DNA of 64,000 nt from Acorus gramineus (GCA_030737835.1 JAUJYN010000034.1:186001-250000); one strand, 5' to 3'; shown: positions 25,905-38,524, numbered from the stretch's first letter. Numbers and translations are program-made. Notes: generated by a model from the letters alone, not told the origin.

Positions 25905-26634
25905 GCTTCCATGGCATCCCTTACCTGGGAAAAGAAACCTCGGGAGGGCACCATGAAATCCCGATATAGGATACCCCGACAACCAAACAAGGAACACGAA
26001 GTACCCTAGCCCGGGTTCCAACGCCGACCTCACAAGGCCCCTTAATCCAGAAAGGAACACTGGAAGAAGACATCATTTTAAAGAACACTACTAACCCCAT
26101 CCGGATCATCTACCTCTAGATGATCACCCAACGATGTCATTCAACATCCTTTGCAAGACCGGACCCAACATCATTGGGAATGGTCCAACAGAGATTGGGT
26201 CACGAGCGACCCGTCTTCGCCTCATCCACACCCTCACTCCCAAAGGAGACATTTTGGGACTTTGGGAGAGACTTAGACTGCTCTCTACCCCTGGTCCACC
26301 GGTAGCCTCTCCCCGCTCCGTAGCTCGCCTGGTCCTCTGACCGGGAGCCTGTCTAACGCCGGGGCTGTACTACGCGGATCCAACGAAGGGGAGAGCGATT
26401 TCCACGCTCGCGACACCATTCAATAATCTCTTACCGGGTAGCCCCTACCTAGCATACTCCCAAATTCAGTACCCCTCCGACTGCATCGGTGGTACCTACT
26501 GATGGGAACTCGCTGCCAGGACGGCTATAACCCGGCTTCCTTAACCCAAACAACCGCTCTTGACACTCACTCATCCAGATACCCACACACTTGCATAATA
26601 ACCACCAATTACACACACACCTATCCTTATACTA
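25905..26634 (-). repeat. LTR-derived fragment inside the element's interior
   Basis: The segment contains the 110-bp module (25925-26045), a hairpin unit (CCCTCACTCCCAAAGGAGAC at about 26228) and LTR-type sequence with CTTGGTCCACCGGTAGCC-like text, in LTR order. It replaces the protease and most of the RT region. Both edges cut coding sequence (ILCSQLSS on the right, RT on the left), so it arose by rearrangement or template switching, not as a complete insertion. Confidence 0.75.
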
Positions 26635-27982
26635 GAGAGCTGGGAACACAAGATGATACCTCGAACCATGACACCCGAAGGCTGCGCCTCCTCGGCCGCA
26701 AGCGCTGCAACTCTGCCCTGGACCAACCGCGGCTGAGGAGCAGGGGCACGCCTCGTCGGCTGCACAGGCTGCTGCTGACGCTGAGGCTGCTGCTGCTGCT
26801 GGCGCGGAAGCTGCTGCTGCAAGAACTGCGGCTGCTGAGGTGGCACTCAGGGTCGGCCAGCATCAGGGCAATGGTATCTGATATGCCCGATGCGCTGACA
26901 ATGGAAACAGCGCCGCCTCTCCGGCTGCATGGACTGGATGGGCACTGCTGCAATGGGTGCTGGATCCCACTCTGGCACCGCATCAGCTGGAGGAGAGGCA
27001 GCCGCTGACTGATCGAAGCGGGGCCTCTTCCTCTTGCACTGCCCCTGGTCCCGACTCCCGGAAGGACCCTGATCTGAAGAAGGGGTCGGAGCCCGCACCT
27101 GGATCCCGAGGTCTCTCTCGACGGTCTTCGCCCGAGACTCTAAGTCGGAGTACCTCGTGAAAGCGTGGGCGGTGACGTACACCCGGATAGCGCTGTTGAG
27201 ACCGAGCTCGAATCGTCGGCACCTCGTCCCTTCGTCCATCACCAACGCTGGAGCGAATCTGGACAGCCTCGTAAAGCGCGTAGAGTAGTCAGCAACCGAC
27301 ATGGAGCCCCGCGTCAGCTGCTCGAACTCCCGCTCCACTAGCTGTCGCGTCGAGAACGGAAAATACTCGTCCAGAAAATGCCTCTGGAAACCCGCCCAAG
27401 AAAGCTGCTCCACTCCCTCTGGGATGTCCAGCACTCGGGTAGCCCACCAGTCGGCGGCGTTACCCTTCAACATAAAGGTGGCCAGGGAACTCGCTGGCGA
27501 TCAGTGCAAAGCATGGCCGCGAAGATCGTGTCTACCTCCCTCAACCAACGCTCTGGCGCAAGAGGATCTGCCGACTGCCCATGGAACTCGGGAGGGTGGA
27601 GCTTCAGAAAGGCGTTGAGGCCGCTCTGCTGCACTCGCGCTGCCGCCTCTAGCTCCTCCTCCCTCTGCAGGGGACCCTGAACTCCTACCGCCGGAATCGC
27701 CACTGGAACTGGGGGTACATCGGGTACCACAGGCGGATCTGCCACCAAGGGGACCTGCGGAACTGCCTCGCGGGTCGCCCTCAGCTCCTGAATCTCTCTA
27801 GCCTGCTCTGCCAACATCCGCGTCTGTGTCTCCACCAAATCAGCCAACCGAGCGAAAGCACGCTCCCAAGCAGGAGGCTCCTGCGTCAAGGGCTCTCCGG
27901 TAGCATCCTCGTCTCTGGTAGGTCCGGAAACCTCCAAAGACCGAGAGGGACCTCGTCCGCGCCGTCCTCTGCGAGGAGGCAT
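26635..27982 (-). pseudogene. gag: gag and start of protease, broken
   Basis: Reading starts at 27982 (MPPRRGRRGRG). The gag core follows: LKLHPPEFHG, ERWLREVDTIF, then after a frameshift near 27480 MLKGNAADWW, WAGFQRHFLDEYFP and LTRGSMSVADYSTRF. A CCHC zinc knuckle (CFHCQRIGHIRYHC) follows near 26865-26910. An in-frame TGA at 26847-26849 separates this from a Gln-rich linker and the protease lead-in (RVAALAAEEAQPSGV). The architecture matches Tekay/Del gag, which coats the genomic RNA in virus-like particles. One frameshift and one stop make this copy non-functional unless the stop is read through. Confidence 0.88.
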
Positions 27983-28083
27983 ATCAGCACCCTAAGAAAA
28001 CCAGACACTAGGATCAGAATACTCATATAGAAATCCTAGGACTCATCTCTACGAAAGGAGGACTATTGGCTCTGACAGGACCA

Positions 28084-28096
28084 GGCTCTGATACCA
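28084..28096 (-). other. Primer binding site, initiator-Met tRNA type
   Basis: The minus strand reads TGGTATCAGAGCC, six bases inside the LTR end at 28103. It is complementary to the 3' end of plant initiator methionine tRNA, the usual minus-strand primer for chromoviruses. Confidence 0.93.
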
Positions 28097-28102
28097 ACTT
28101 TT

Positions 28103-31100
28103 TGTCACGCCCCAGGGCGGCCGTCCCCGGGACGCGGCAAGTGTATATATAATATCAGAATCTACACAGGAGGTCAATAATATATCATACACAAACAACT
28201 AGAATGACACACATGCAACAAAGGGCTGACATGATATATACACCAAATGCGGAAGCAAAAGACTGAATCTGTAAATAAACATTCTACAGACTCGATACTC
28301 AATCATCTGTCCTGTGAGAGCCAATATACACAAATACAACTGAACATATACAAACACGTGCCAAGCACGGAAATCAAATACATACAGTCAAGAAGGGATG
28401 CTGATAACCTCTGGCACTCGCGGAACGTGGCGCTGCTCCGCTACTGAAGGAATCCCTCGGAAAGCTCCAACTGCTGCTCCGGCTCTAGCTCAGGCTCAGT
28501 GACCACTGGGGAAAAACATATGCGAGGGGTGAGCCACACGCTCAGTGAACAGCACAACCCATGCATCACAGACAATATTTACCACAATTCCATTATTTAT
28601 CCAGCCTCTAAGACATAACAACATAATCCAGTGGTTCGTACCTCGCCGAACCACCACACCCTCACCCTCACCCATCAATGGGTGACATAGGCTATTGGGA
28701 CTGATAATCATCCATTCACAAATCCAGTAGGTCGCTCATCGCCAACCCACTACACCCTCACCCTCACCCTACCACGGGTGACATAGGATTTTGGGACTGA
28801 CTAGGCTGTTGGTCACCCTTGGTCCACCGATAGTCTCTCCTCCACTCCGTAGGCCGCTTGGTTTTCACCCACAACTTCGGCCCAGTCCGAAACCAAATCA
28901 GGAGGCGCCTACTGATGGGAACCCTTGGAAGGGACGACCTTTCTAACGCTGGGGCAGTCTCTACCGGATCCAACGAAGGGAAACAGAACAGCCTATCCAT
29001 ACGCATATGATCCACTCGGATCCGCCGACAACACATCTCTACAACTCAAATGTCATGAACTCTTCAGAGTTCCTCCAGGGCGCATAACCACGATGCGGGG
29101 AAATAAGTACAATAAAAGCAAGGTTGTAATATCATTGGGGAAAGAACTCGGGAGGGCGGCGTGAGTTCCCGTTATAGGATACCCCGACAACCAAACAAGG
29201 AACACGGAGTACCCTAACCCGGGTCTCACCGCTGTCCTCGCAAGGCCCCTCCCCTATAATATTCACTAATATGCTAATAATCATATCAATCATGCAACAT
29301 TACTTATAATATTATGGGACTAGAAACCTTGGGAGGGCAGCATGAGGTCCCGATACAGGACATCCCGACAACCAAACAAGGAACACGGAGTACCCTAACA
29401 CGGGTCTCAATGTTGACCTCGCAAGGCTCCTCCCTATAATATTATCTAAGGCATGCGAATTAACATACACTAGCATTTAATTTAATAAATAAACTAGTAG
29501 GACGCATGCATAGGCCGAGGTTTCCTATCATGAAAACAGGGGCATGGTGCATGGCTCTTACACCTATCCTATGGGTGCAAGTCCCTAACATAAAAGCCTA
29601 GGGAAGCATGCATTCTGTATTTAAAATCATGCTCACATGCAATACATATTACTACAGGTTAATATAATCCACGGTGCCCCAGGAGAGGTCGGTATACGCC
29701 CAAATGCGTATGACCCTCTCTACTGGGTTGGATTGTCCCACTCACCAGAACTCGGGTCGACGCGCGACCGTCCGTCGAGATCTGCAAGACAGGGTATTAC
29801 TTGGTAAGTATAAATCCACAATTATTATTAAATACACAAATAAATACCCCAAAACCCCAAATCAAACACCCAACACCCCCGGCAACCACCCGCACGGCCA
29901 CCCGACCGCCCGGGTGCACCGCCGCGAACCCCGCACGCCTTGCGCCGGTCCGCGAGCACTCCGCACGCCCCTGCGCGCAGCGCCTCGCCCCGCACGCACC
30001 CCGCGCGCACCTCCACCACCTCGCCGCGCCTCGCGCGCACCTCTGCCGCCTCACCGCGCCTCGCGCGCACCACCGCCGCCTCGCCGCGCCTCGCGCGCAC
30101 CATGGCCGCCTCACCGCGCCCCGCGCGCACCACACTGCCTCACCGCGCCCTCCCGTGCACCCTGCACGCCCTCCCGCGCGCACTGCCCTCGGCCACCACC
30201 TCGCGCACGCACCACCCCTGCCCGCCAGCACCTAGCACCCGCGCGACCAGATCCTCGCGCCCAGACCAGCGCGACCAGCACCTCGCGCGCAGCTCGCCAT
30301 CAGCTCCTCGCGCACAGCTCCCCGCACTTGCACGCCTAGCTGGCCTCCAGCTCTCCCCAAGCGCACGCCCGCGCGCACGCTCGCGCGCACGCACGCGCGC
30401 GCCCCCAGCACGCACTCTGCGCGCATCGACCACTCACCCATCTCCCCGCACCAGCCACTCGACCAAACCCGCGCACAGCTGCCCAACCAGCTCCTCGCAC
30501 CAGACCCGCCCATACCGCGCGTACGCACGCTCGCGCACGCACACGCGCATGCCCGCGCGCGCCCAGCCTGCGCGCTGCCTGGGCCGCTGCCGCTGCTGCC
30601 TGCTGCCCGGAACAGAGCCTGCCAGCCCGAGCTCCTCCACCACCACCCAAAGGCCTCCGACGGCCTCCGACCGCCTCCCACAGCCCCCCGACGGCCACCC
30701 ACCGCCGCCGACCACCACCCAACCCCAAATCCATCCCCCTAGCATACATCTATGCAAGGAAAGAGAAGAAAAAGACCTTACCAAGGGGAGGAAGCGAAGT
30801 CCGGTTGCTCTCCGCGCACCGAAACCTTTCTCAAAGGCTCTCCTACGCCCCGATCTATCACGGCCCTCGAAACGGCCCGAAACAGAGGAGAAGGAGGGGT
30901 GGTCGGGGAGGCTAGGATCGCCGGAATGGGGATTTGAAACCACCGGGGTGTAGATCAGGACCCGATCTACACTTCCTAGGTTTTGGGTTTTAAGCTTTGA
31001 GGGCTCTAGGGGGCTCAAAAGTGAGAAAAATGGAGAAGGAGAGAGAGAGGGCAATTTGGTAGGGATGATGAATAGGAACTCGAAATTAGATCCCACTTAT

Positions 31101-31368
31101 TTATAGTGTGCGACTTAAAAACCCAGATACGCCCCGGAACTGTGAAATTTCAGAAACGTTGCCGGAATTCGATGAAATTTTCGTGAGAGGCCTAAAATGG
31201 CACCAGGACACCAAATATGCAGTTAGATTTCCAATCGGAGTCCTCTAACTCAGGACGATAGCTAACAGTCCAAAAATTAGCGGTTCCGATCGAAAATCAA
31301 AAAAATATGAAAAACTGCCAGAACGCTCCAACGGTTACCAGCATGCTAAAAGTGACACATATATAACA
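28103..31368 (-). repeat. 5' LTR of the full-length type A element
   Basis: 3266 bp, the partner of 21987-25273. It holds hairpin units (28630-28800), two copies of the 110-bp module (29137-29262 and 29310-29440), the micro-exon 29746-29781, a GC-rich block (29880-30620), a predicted donor near 30775 and a TATA box at 31098-31105. Terminal bases are intact. Open frames in the GC-rich part exist in several frames and strands and are not conserved as proteins. Confidence 0.93.
31063..31105 (-). promoter_or_regulatory. Core promoter of the full-length element's 5' LTR
   Basis: On the minus strand TATAAATA (31098-31105) is followed about 25-30 bp later by ATTCATCATCCC (31063-31074). The motif GATGATGAATAG (plus-strand reading) recurs at the same place in the copies near 8373, 9556, 16270, 20981 and 24969. 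Spacing suggests that transcription starts at or near this motif; the start itself is inferred. Confidence 0.65.
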
Positions 31369-31373
31369 GTTCA

Positions 31374-31575
31374 GTTTAGATGGCTCCCACAGGAGTGGTT
31401 TATTGTGTATTTCCTTTTAGTATCTTGTTTACGCAAAACTCTAATATTTTGTAAGACCATTGGTGATTTAAAAACATTGGATATTACTTATATTTATTAT
31501 CATCTATTTTATTATATTGTTAGTAGCGACCCATTTACCGTCCGATAAACGGTTAGGTAAATGTGGGGCGTTACA
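31374..31575 (+). repeat. Element H 5' LTR, last piece
   Basis: Matches 47045-47300 of the H 3' LTR and ends with GGGGCGTTACA at 31575, directly before the primer site. No coding content. Confidence 0.88.
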
Positions 31576-31577
31576 AA

Positions 31578-31590
31578 TGGTATCAGAGCC
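31578..31590 (+). other. Primer binding site of element H
   Basis: TGGTATCAGAGCC two bases after the LTR end; initiator-Met tRNA type, as in the nested type A element. It fixes the plus-strand orientation of H. Confidence 0.92.
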
Positions 31591-31905
31591 AGGTTCTGTC
31601 TGAGCCTAGGTGAGGGTTTTGTCTAGAAAAAAAAAGGGTGTTATATTTTTGTAACGTTTGTTATTTCATTTAGGATTTTTTTTTCTATGGTAGCAAGTGA
31701 TTATAGTGTTGTCTCTATTATGGTCATTCAGCGTATGTTCTTTTTGGGGATCTGCACATTTATTCACTTTATCGGATTTACAAAACTTTTAGTAAAGAAA
31801 TTTACAATCTTGATGTCTACATTTCGCCTAACCATTGTCGTTGTTGAACAAGTTGTCACCAAGGTTTGCTTTTTCTCTTGCTTGGTTATGATCAATGGGC
31901 ATTAG

Positions 31906-32330
31906 ATGCTTACTAATCTCTTCATTCTCGATATTCTTGGTTTCAAAGTTATCTTTGGCATGGATTTGTTGTTAGCCTACACAAGTGTTAATTGTTTTTC
32001 AAAAGTACAACCTTTCATATTCCCAGCTGACAATCGTTCCGCTTTGGGGGTTTTGATGGATCATATACGATCGGATTCGTCTTTTCTCCTCATGCTCAGA
32101 GATTTGGTGGATCATATACGATCGGATTCGTCTTTTCTCCTCATGCTCAGAGATTGCTAGACGAACAATGTGAGGGATATCTAGCCATCATTGTGGACTT
32201 GAAGGCCTAAGTTAGTGTAACTCCTATTGTATCTTAATTTCTTGAGGTATTTCCAGATGAATTGCCCTGTCTTCTCATGATAGTGACATCGAGTTTTCTA
32301 TCGATCCCATTCTTGATTTTCTATACGCCT
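31906..32330 (+). pseudogene. pol: Protease and RT-lead remnant of element H
   Basis: LTNLFILDILGF, VIFGMDLLLAYTSVNCFSK resembles the segment after the gypsy protease (usual form: ..VILGMDWL..Y.A.IDC..K). Further on, CEGYLAIIVD, then FLEVFPDELPC and, in another frame, DIEFSID match the stretch just before the RT domain. There are several stops and a frameshift. A 51-bp tandem duplication (unit starts 32058 and 32109) repeats DHIRSDSSFLLMLRD. Sequence beyond 32345 is no longer coding. Confidence 0.72.
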
Positions 32331-33454
32331 AAGCTTAGTTAGCCTGTGAAGTTTAGGGCTTAAGTTTGATCATCATAATGAGATTATATAATATATATAT
32401 ATATATATATATAAATTTATTTGATTATTTTGGTTACCCTAGAGCCTAAATCTATTAATTTCTATTAAATGGGAAGTGACCCATATTTTTTTTATATTTA
32501 TACATTTTTTTTACCTTTCCGTAAATTAAGCTGTTACTCATGTTTATTTATTTAAATGAAATATTTCAAATCAAATTTATATAAATTGTAATTATATTTT
32601 GATTTTTCAAATTCAAATTTAAGTAAATCATATCGATGTATTCAAATCTTAATAATTCAAAATTAAAATTTTTCTTAATTAACCTCTCTACATATTTAGT
32701 ACATTAATTTTATTACAATATAACTCTATATATATTTTACATGGCTTATAAATTTGTTGTGCTATATATTAAATGGAATGAGCTTTAAATAATACATTAT
32801 TTATACTTGTCTATCATGAAGGTTTAATTTTTATATATACAATATTTAATATGCTAAATATTTTTCTACTTTATGCTATGCATATCAATATTACAGTTGC
32901 ATCTTGTAAATTCAGGTTAATGAGCATTTAGCGTACATATAAATCTAGCTATATCTTTAAGAGTTTAGATTGCATTATTGGATCTTAGGACATCCCACCT
33001 GAGTTTTTGGATACCCTATCTTCTGGAGCTTAGTTATTTTGGATCATTGTAAATTATTTTTTTGTTAGAGCTTCAAGATAAGCTAAGCCAGTATGAGAGT
33101 CATTCCTTTGAAGTCTAGGATGAGTTGAGTCAATTAGGATTTATGCATATAGGATTTGCATTCTTATTAGTTGATACTCTATGTAAGAGCACTATATGGT
33201 GGATGATCGCTCATACTAAATATACGTCAAAGCATGCACACATGAGAGACATACCTTAACAACCGATATTTTCAAGTTGTTCAATGTGGCCATGTATTCA
33301 CAATTTTATTAGGATGCTTTTCACATTTTGCATAGAGTTGCGGATGGTTCATTCAATCCGTGAATGTCCATGTTAGCATATTATTTTTCTTAATGTCATA
33401 AATGTCTTTAGTTTTATGTTGTCATTATTATTGTCCCTATTTTGACAGTACAAG

Positions 33455-34200
33455 TTGGATCATTTATGGTATGGGACGTAGATGAGCCTAACTTATACAA
33501 TCATGTATGAAATTGTTTTATATTGATTCTTTTTGCTATTATCAATGTTTGCATTGTATTAGTTGGACCACCTATGGTATGGGATGTAGGTGGGCCTGAC
33601 TTATGCGATTGGTTGCTTGTAATGTTTTTGCTTAGTCCATACAAATCGAATCACCCATGGTATGGGACATGGGTGAGCATGACTTGTATATTTTTATTGT
33701 ATTGTTTGCCATTGCTTATGCTGTATGAGTTATAACACCTATGATGTGAAGAATGGGTGGATTTGACATATACGTTTAATTATTGCAAATGATTGTTGTC
33801 ATTGTTTGTGATGTATAAGTTCATCCACTTGTGATTTGGGTCACTAGCAGAGTGGCGCAGCGGAAGAATTGTGGATATGATTTACATGATTATTTTGTTG
33901 TGTGATTGTATGTCACTTGTATTGATATTGATTGAAACTTTAATGCAGAGCATTGATAGTTTTGCTTGTGCATTTAATTGAATATTGTTTGTGGGGTATA
34001 AGTTAGAATCTTATACCATTTTTCATATTATTGAGCTTGTTGAGTATGAGTTAGATTTGTAAGCTGACTTATATAATTATTGTATGGATGTACATTTGTT
34101 TGATTATTTGTGGGGTATAAGTTGGATTCTTATACCATTTTGTATATTATTGTGCTTGTTAGGTATTACACGGACGTGTAACCCTACTAGTGAAATGATT
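33455..34200 (+). repeat. Imperfect repeats with inverted-repeat cores near the H 3' end
   Basis: Units beginning near 33455, 33562, 33647 and 33730 share a core of the form YCAYYYATGGTATGGGA..TRGGTGR. The arms pair: CCACCTA/TAGGTGG (33568-33574 with 33587-33593) and TCACCCAT/ATGGGTGA (33651-33658 with 33669-33676). A second set, GGTATAAG/CTTATACC, occurs at 33995-34017 and 34114-34136. Position just upstream of the purine tract suggests a 3' untranslated repeat array. Confidence 0.7.
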
Positions 34201-34328
34201 GTATTGATGTTGTTATGAGTTAAAATTGTAAGACTACCCTTACAGCTATTGGTTGGATGATTGCTATCATTGAATGTCATATATCTTTTATTTTGTGTTC
34301 TCCCCTGAATTTAGAGGACTAAATTCCT

Positions 34329-34342
34329 AAAGGGGGGAAGTA
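34329..34342 (+). other. Polypurine tract of element H
   Basis: AAAGGGGGGAAGTA directly before the LTR start TGTAACACC at 34343; upstream text GAGGACTAAATTCC resembles other gypsy tracts. Confidence 0.88.
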
Positions 34343-34628
34343 TGTAACACCTGTGCATTTTCTCTTCTTTATATATTTGATTTAAATATGTAAATATGAT
34401 ATTTGAATTAAAATTAGTGTATTTTGTGTGTTTTTAAGTTTTGGCTCATTTAGTGTATCCTTATGGGCCTATTTTAGTTTGCAATTTTAAATACTATTTG
34501 TTAATTTTAAAATTTTTATATATTTTCTTTCGAAGATTTCAATATCTTAAATGGTTACAATTTTATAAAATTTAGATCTCAAAATATTAAATTTTGAGAT
34601 TTCATTGTTATTGATTTTTAGGGACCTA
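34343..34628 (+). repeat. Element H 3' LTR, first piece
   Basis: Begins TGTAACACC after the purine tract and ends with ACCTA, the target duplication of the type B solo LTR inserted here. AT-rich, no coding content. Confidence 0.88.
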
Positions 34629-37600
34629 TGTCACGCCCCAAGGCGGCCGTCCCCGAGACGTGGCAATAATAAATATCAGCTATCAATACCTGAGGTCAAT
34701 AAGGACACCAACAACAATACACAAGGCGGCAAAGCAAGATAATGATAACTGACTGAAAAGCGGAAGCATAATGTATAACAATGTCCGTAAATCAAAAACA
34801 TTATTACAGACCCGAATAAACAATCAATGTCCTCTGAAAGCCAAGTCTAGACCAAAGAAAATACAACCTGTGCCACATGCATGATTTACAAAGCATAAAA
34901 TGACTCTAGGAATGCTGACAGCCTCGCACTCACCATCCGTCGGAAGAACGCTCCACGCCCATAAGACCACGCCACAGGAAAGCTCCAGCTCCACGCCCAA
35001 CACTGCCCCTGAAAAGAAACAGTATGCGAGGGGTGAGCTACAAGCTCAGTGAGTGGCTGGAAACCAATCACCATACTACAGTTCAATACATAATCAATTT
35101 CCTTTCAAGGAAAACATGGGTGGAAACCCATGGACAACTGGGTCACGCGGCGGCGCGACCCACCTCACCCCCACCCTCACTCCCGAAGGGAGTCTCTTGG
35201 GACTTATGGGGAGAGACCATACCGTCGGTCGAAGAGACCCGGATTTACTGGTCTAGAGACCATACCGTCGGTCGAAGAGACCCGGATTTACTGGTCTACT
35301 CAACACTACTGGATCATCTACATATAGATAATCGCCCAACAATGTCCTTCAACATCGATCACGAGACCGGACCCAACAACTATGGGAAACGGTCGAACAA
35401 CGAATGGGTCACGAGGCGACGTGTCTTCGCCTCATCCACACCCTCACTCCTGAAAGGAGACATCTTGGGACTTTGGGAAGAGACTTAGACTGCTCTACAC
35501 CCTTGGTCCACCGGTAGCCTCTCCCACCCTCGTGGCCTCCACCTAGTCCACTCCCGCTATCAGTACTATCCGACACATCGGAGGTACCTACGGACAGGAG
35601 CCCTCTGTTAGGTACAACCAACACCGGGGAGTTCCTACATCGGATCCAACGAAGGGGAGAACGATTCCACGCTCGCGATATCATTTGTTAGCCCTCTTCC
35701 GGGTAGCCTCTACCTGGTATACTCCCACGATCAGTACCCCTCCGACTGCATCGGTGGTACCTACGGATGGGAGCCCTCTGTCAAGACAGCTACAACCCGG
35801 CCTCTTCAACTTGGACAACCTTGGGAGTGAACATTCCATGTTCGCAAAGCGAACCCAAAGGAAACAACTACCACTCTGGAGGAGAAGAATATGCGAGGGG
35901 GGGTGGGGGGGCACACAATCAGTGAATGGCACAAACTATGCAACGCAACACATATTAACCCTAAAATAATTACAGTCCCTAAACGGGAGTAACTGAACAT
36001 GCTGGTGGGTCGTAACATCGCCGACCCACCCCACCCTCACCCTCACCCTTTAGGGGGTGACATGGGCCTTTTGGGACTGACTAGACTGCTATTCACCCTT
36101 GGTCCACCGGTAGCCTCTCTCACGCTCCGTAGCTTACCTGGTATACTCCCACGATCAGCACTGTCCGATGCATCGGAGGTACCTACAGATGGGAGCCCTC
36201 TGTCAGGACAGCCTATCTAACGCCGGGGATGTCACTACACGGATCCAACGAAGGGAAGAGAACAGCCTACCCACACGCATGCGATCCTCTTGGATCCGTC
36301 AACAACGCTTCCTAACATTTCTAATGTCATGAATTCTCAAGAATTCCTCCAGGGCGCATAACTAAGATGCGGGGAAACATATATTATAACCACAAGGTTA
36401 TAATATTCTCTAATTCATGCTTATAACAATATAATCACGTAATCCCATCGTGATTTAAATAAATTAAACTAAATGGGAACATGCATAGGTCAAGGCTTTC
36501 CTAGCATGAAACATGGTGTCAGGATGCATTTCCCTCGCATACAAGGTCTAATGTGGCATGGTTATATCACAGCAAAACATGCATTACATAGTATCTACAT
36601 ATTATAGCTAGGGGGCCCCATCGATGCGCGACGCGCGTCTACGCGGGTCGAGCGCATCCCTAGAGAGGGGGGGGGGATTGGAATCAAACCACTCACCTTA
36701 CAACCCGGGACCTCGCACATCCCATCCGACGAGATCTGCAAGGTAGGGGCATCCAACTTGGTGAGTAACAACATAATTTAGACATAGAAATTATTAGAAA
36801 TACCCAATACTCGGACAAGCATGCATACGGGCTCGCACGCCTGCGAGCACGCACGTACACACGTGACTCCGAGTGCCCTGACACCTACCCGAACCCTCGG
36901 GCAGCCACACGCATGGCCCCCCGCACGCGCACGCACGCGCCCCAGCACCCTTGGCGCACTGCCGCGTGCCTGCCCGCGCACCCAAACGCGCTGCCGCACG
37001 CGCCCGCACGCTCGTGCGCGCACTGCGCCCCCCGCGCAGCACCCTGCTCGCACGCCCCAGCACGCGCACGCACGCACGCGCACGCACTGGTCCCCGGCCC
37101 CGCGCCCAGGCGCATGCCCAGCGCCCGCGCGCACCCCCGCTCGCGCCAGCCGACCCTAACTCCCATTTTAACCCTTCACAACCACTCACACACACCCTAA
37201 CACATCTACCCAACATGCATGACCCTCCCAACCAACCCTAAGCCATAAAAATCAAGAAAAGAAGGGGAAAGGCTCACCTTTGGAGGGGAAATGAAAGGGG
37301 GAGGCTCGGGGACCCTCGATGCACCCGCGACCACCTCAACCGCCACGACCAACACCCTCCTTTAGCCTCTCCTCAGCCTCCTTCTTGGCTGCAAATCAGG
37401 GGGGGGGGGATCATGAGAGGGAGCTTGAGAGAGAGGAGAACAAACAACAACAACACATAAGCACAACCTTCTCTTCTTCCATCACCTCCTCCTTCTCTTC
37501 TTCTCATTGAGACATTTAAACAAACACCTAGGGGAAGAGAGAAGGAGAACCAAGGAGTGGACGTGGAAGTGAGAGGGAGAGAGAGAGAGAGAGGAAGATA

Positions 37601-38093
37601 TTTGTTGCACACAAATATCTAAAAGAGGGGGAAATGACCTAGTCGCCCTTGACTTAGAAATTCTGCGCATGCTTCACTAGAACAGCCATAACTTCCTCGA
37701 TATAGCTCCGAATTGCACAATTCCAAGTCCGTTGGAAAGTCAAGAAGATTATCTACAACTTTCATGTTCATGCCAAGATCAAATAATCTCTCCAGCTATT
37801 CCGAAATTAGAGCTAAACATCGAGTAGGGCTGCTGCCAGAATTTCCCTCCCCGGGGTATACTTAGAAAAATACCCATAACTTTTACTACAGGAATCCAGT
37901 TGATCTAATTCCACTTTTGTACGAAAGCTAACTCAAAACTGGAAATCTCATAATAAAATCATATTTAAACCTCTTCATCTTGGATTTTAACAAAATCAAA
38001 TCCAAATACCAAATCAGGAATACATAACTTCTTAGGAAAAATTTATGTACCCAAATTTTCAATCAGAGTGCTCCAAATGACACAGGCACAACA
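34629..38093 (-). mobile_element. Type B solo LTR, complete, TSD ACCTA
   Basis: Reads TGTCACGCCCC at 34629 to GACACAGGCACAACA at 38093 (3465 bp), with ACCTA at 34624-34628 and 38094-38098. It is the best intact reference for type B in this window. Contents on the plus strand: the first hairpin set (35145-35195), duplicated text near 35245-35300, a second hairpin set (35440-35462), a third (36004-36065), the micro-exon 36697-36735, a GC-rich block (36815-37150), a predicted donor (GTGAG on minus near 37275), a GA-rich tract and the U3 (37620-38093). No internal domain adjoins it. Confidence 0.95.
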
Positions 38094-38098
38094 ACCTA

Positions 38099-38492
38099 GC
38101 TCGTGAATCTTGAATTTTTCTATTATAGACTGCAGGGACCTATCTGTAATTCAAATAGGAACCTATTTGTAAATCAAAAAATATTCAAAGGCCATTGTAT
38201 AATGTTTCCACGCCTCCGTTTCTGCAATGATTTTCTAATCAATGTTTTTCACGTCTAAAATATGTATATCTTACATAATTATGTTGCAATTGATATTGTA
38301 TATTTGATTTGATTTGTTTTATTACATATATGATATAATAAATATAAAATTTATGATTTCCTTAGTTATCATTTCTTATTTTGGTTATTCATATATTCTT
38401 TTTTTTTGTGCATATCCTTTCAAATCTTTCTAATAACCACTTTTTAAATTTAAATTGAAATCAAATGAGAATATTAGATTAGATAAATATGA

Positions 38493-38524
<32 letters not shown>

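Larger units (their letters stand above)
21987..31368 (-). mobile_element. Full-length Tekay/Del-like chromovirus, pol mostly deleted (TSD GTTCA)
   Basis: This is the only type A element here with an interior. Its LTRs (21987-25273 and 28103-31368) are nearly identical by eye, pointing to recent insertion. Both flanks are GTTCA (21982-21986 and 31369-31373), and the empty site is preserved in the other H LTR near 47040. On the minus strand the order is 5' LTR, initiator-Met primer site, broken gag, start of protease, an LTR-like insert, an RT/RNase H remnant, a chromodomain-like tail, purine tract, 3' LTR. The primer site and tail fit the Tekay/Del lineage of chromoviruses. Integrase and most of RT are absent, so the copy could move only with help from another element. 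Confidence 0.92.
31591..34328 (+). repeat. Element H interior, AT-rich and decayed
   Basis: Only scraps of coding remain: protease/linker and RT-leading sequence at about 31906-32330. No gag, integrase or RNase H could be recognised. From about 32400 the DNA is very AT-rich with no coding signal. From 33455 it holds imperfect repeats with inverted-repeat cores. The interior is far shorter than the usual 5-6 kb, so large deletions occurred. Confidence 0.75.

Noticed and set aside
26847..26849. In-frame TGA between gag and protease as a programmed readthrough signal
   Set aside because: Tekay/Del elements usually have one continuous gag-pol frame, and this copy already has a frameshift upstream, so a simple nonsense mutation is more likely.
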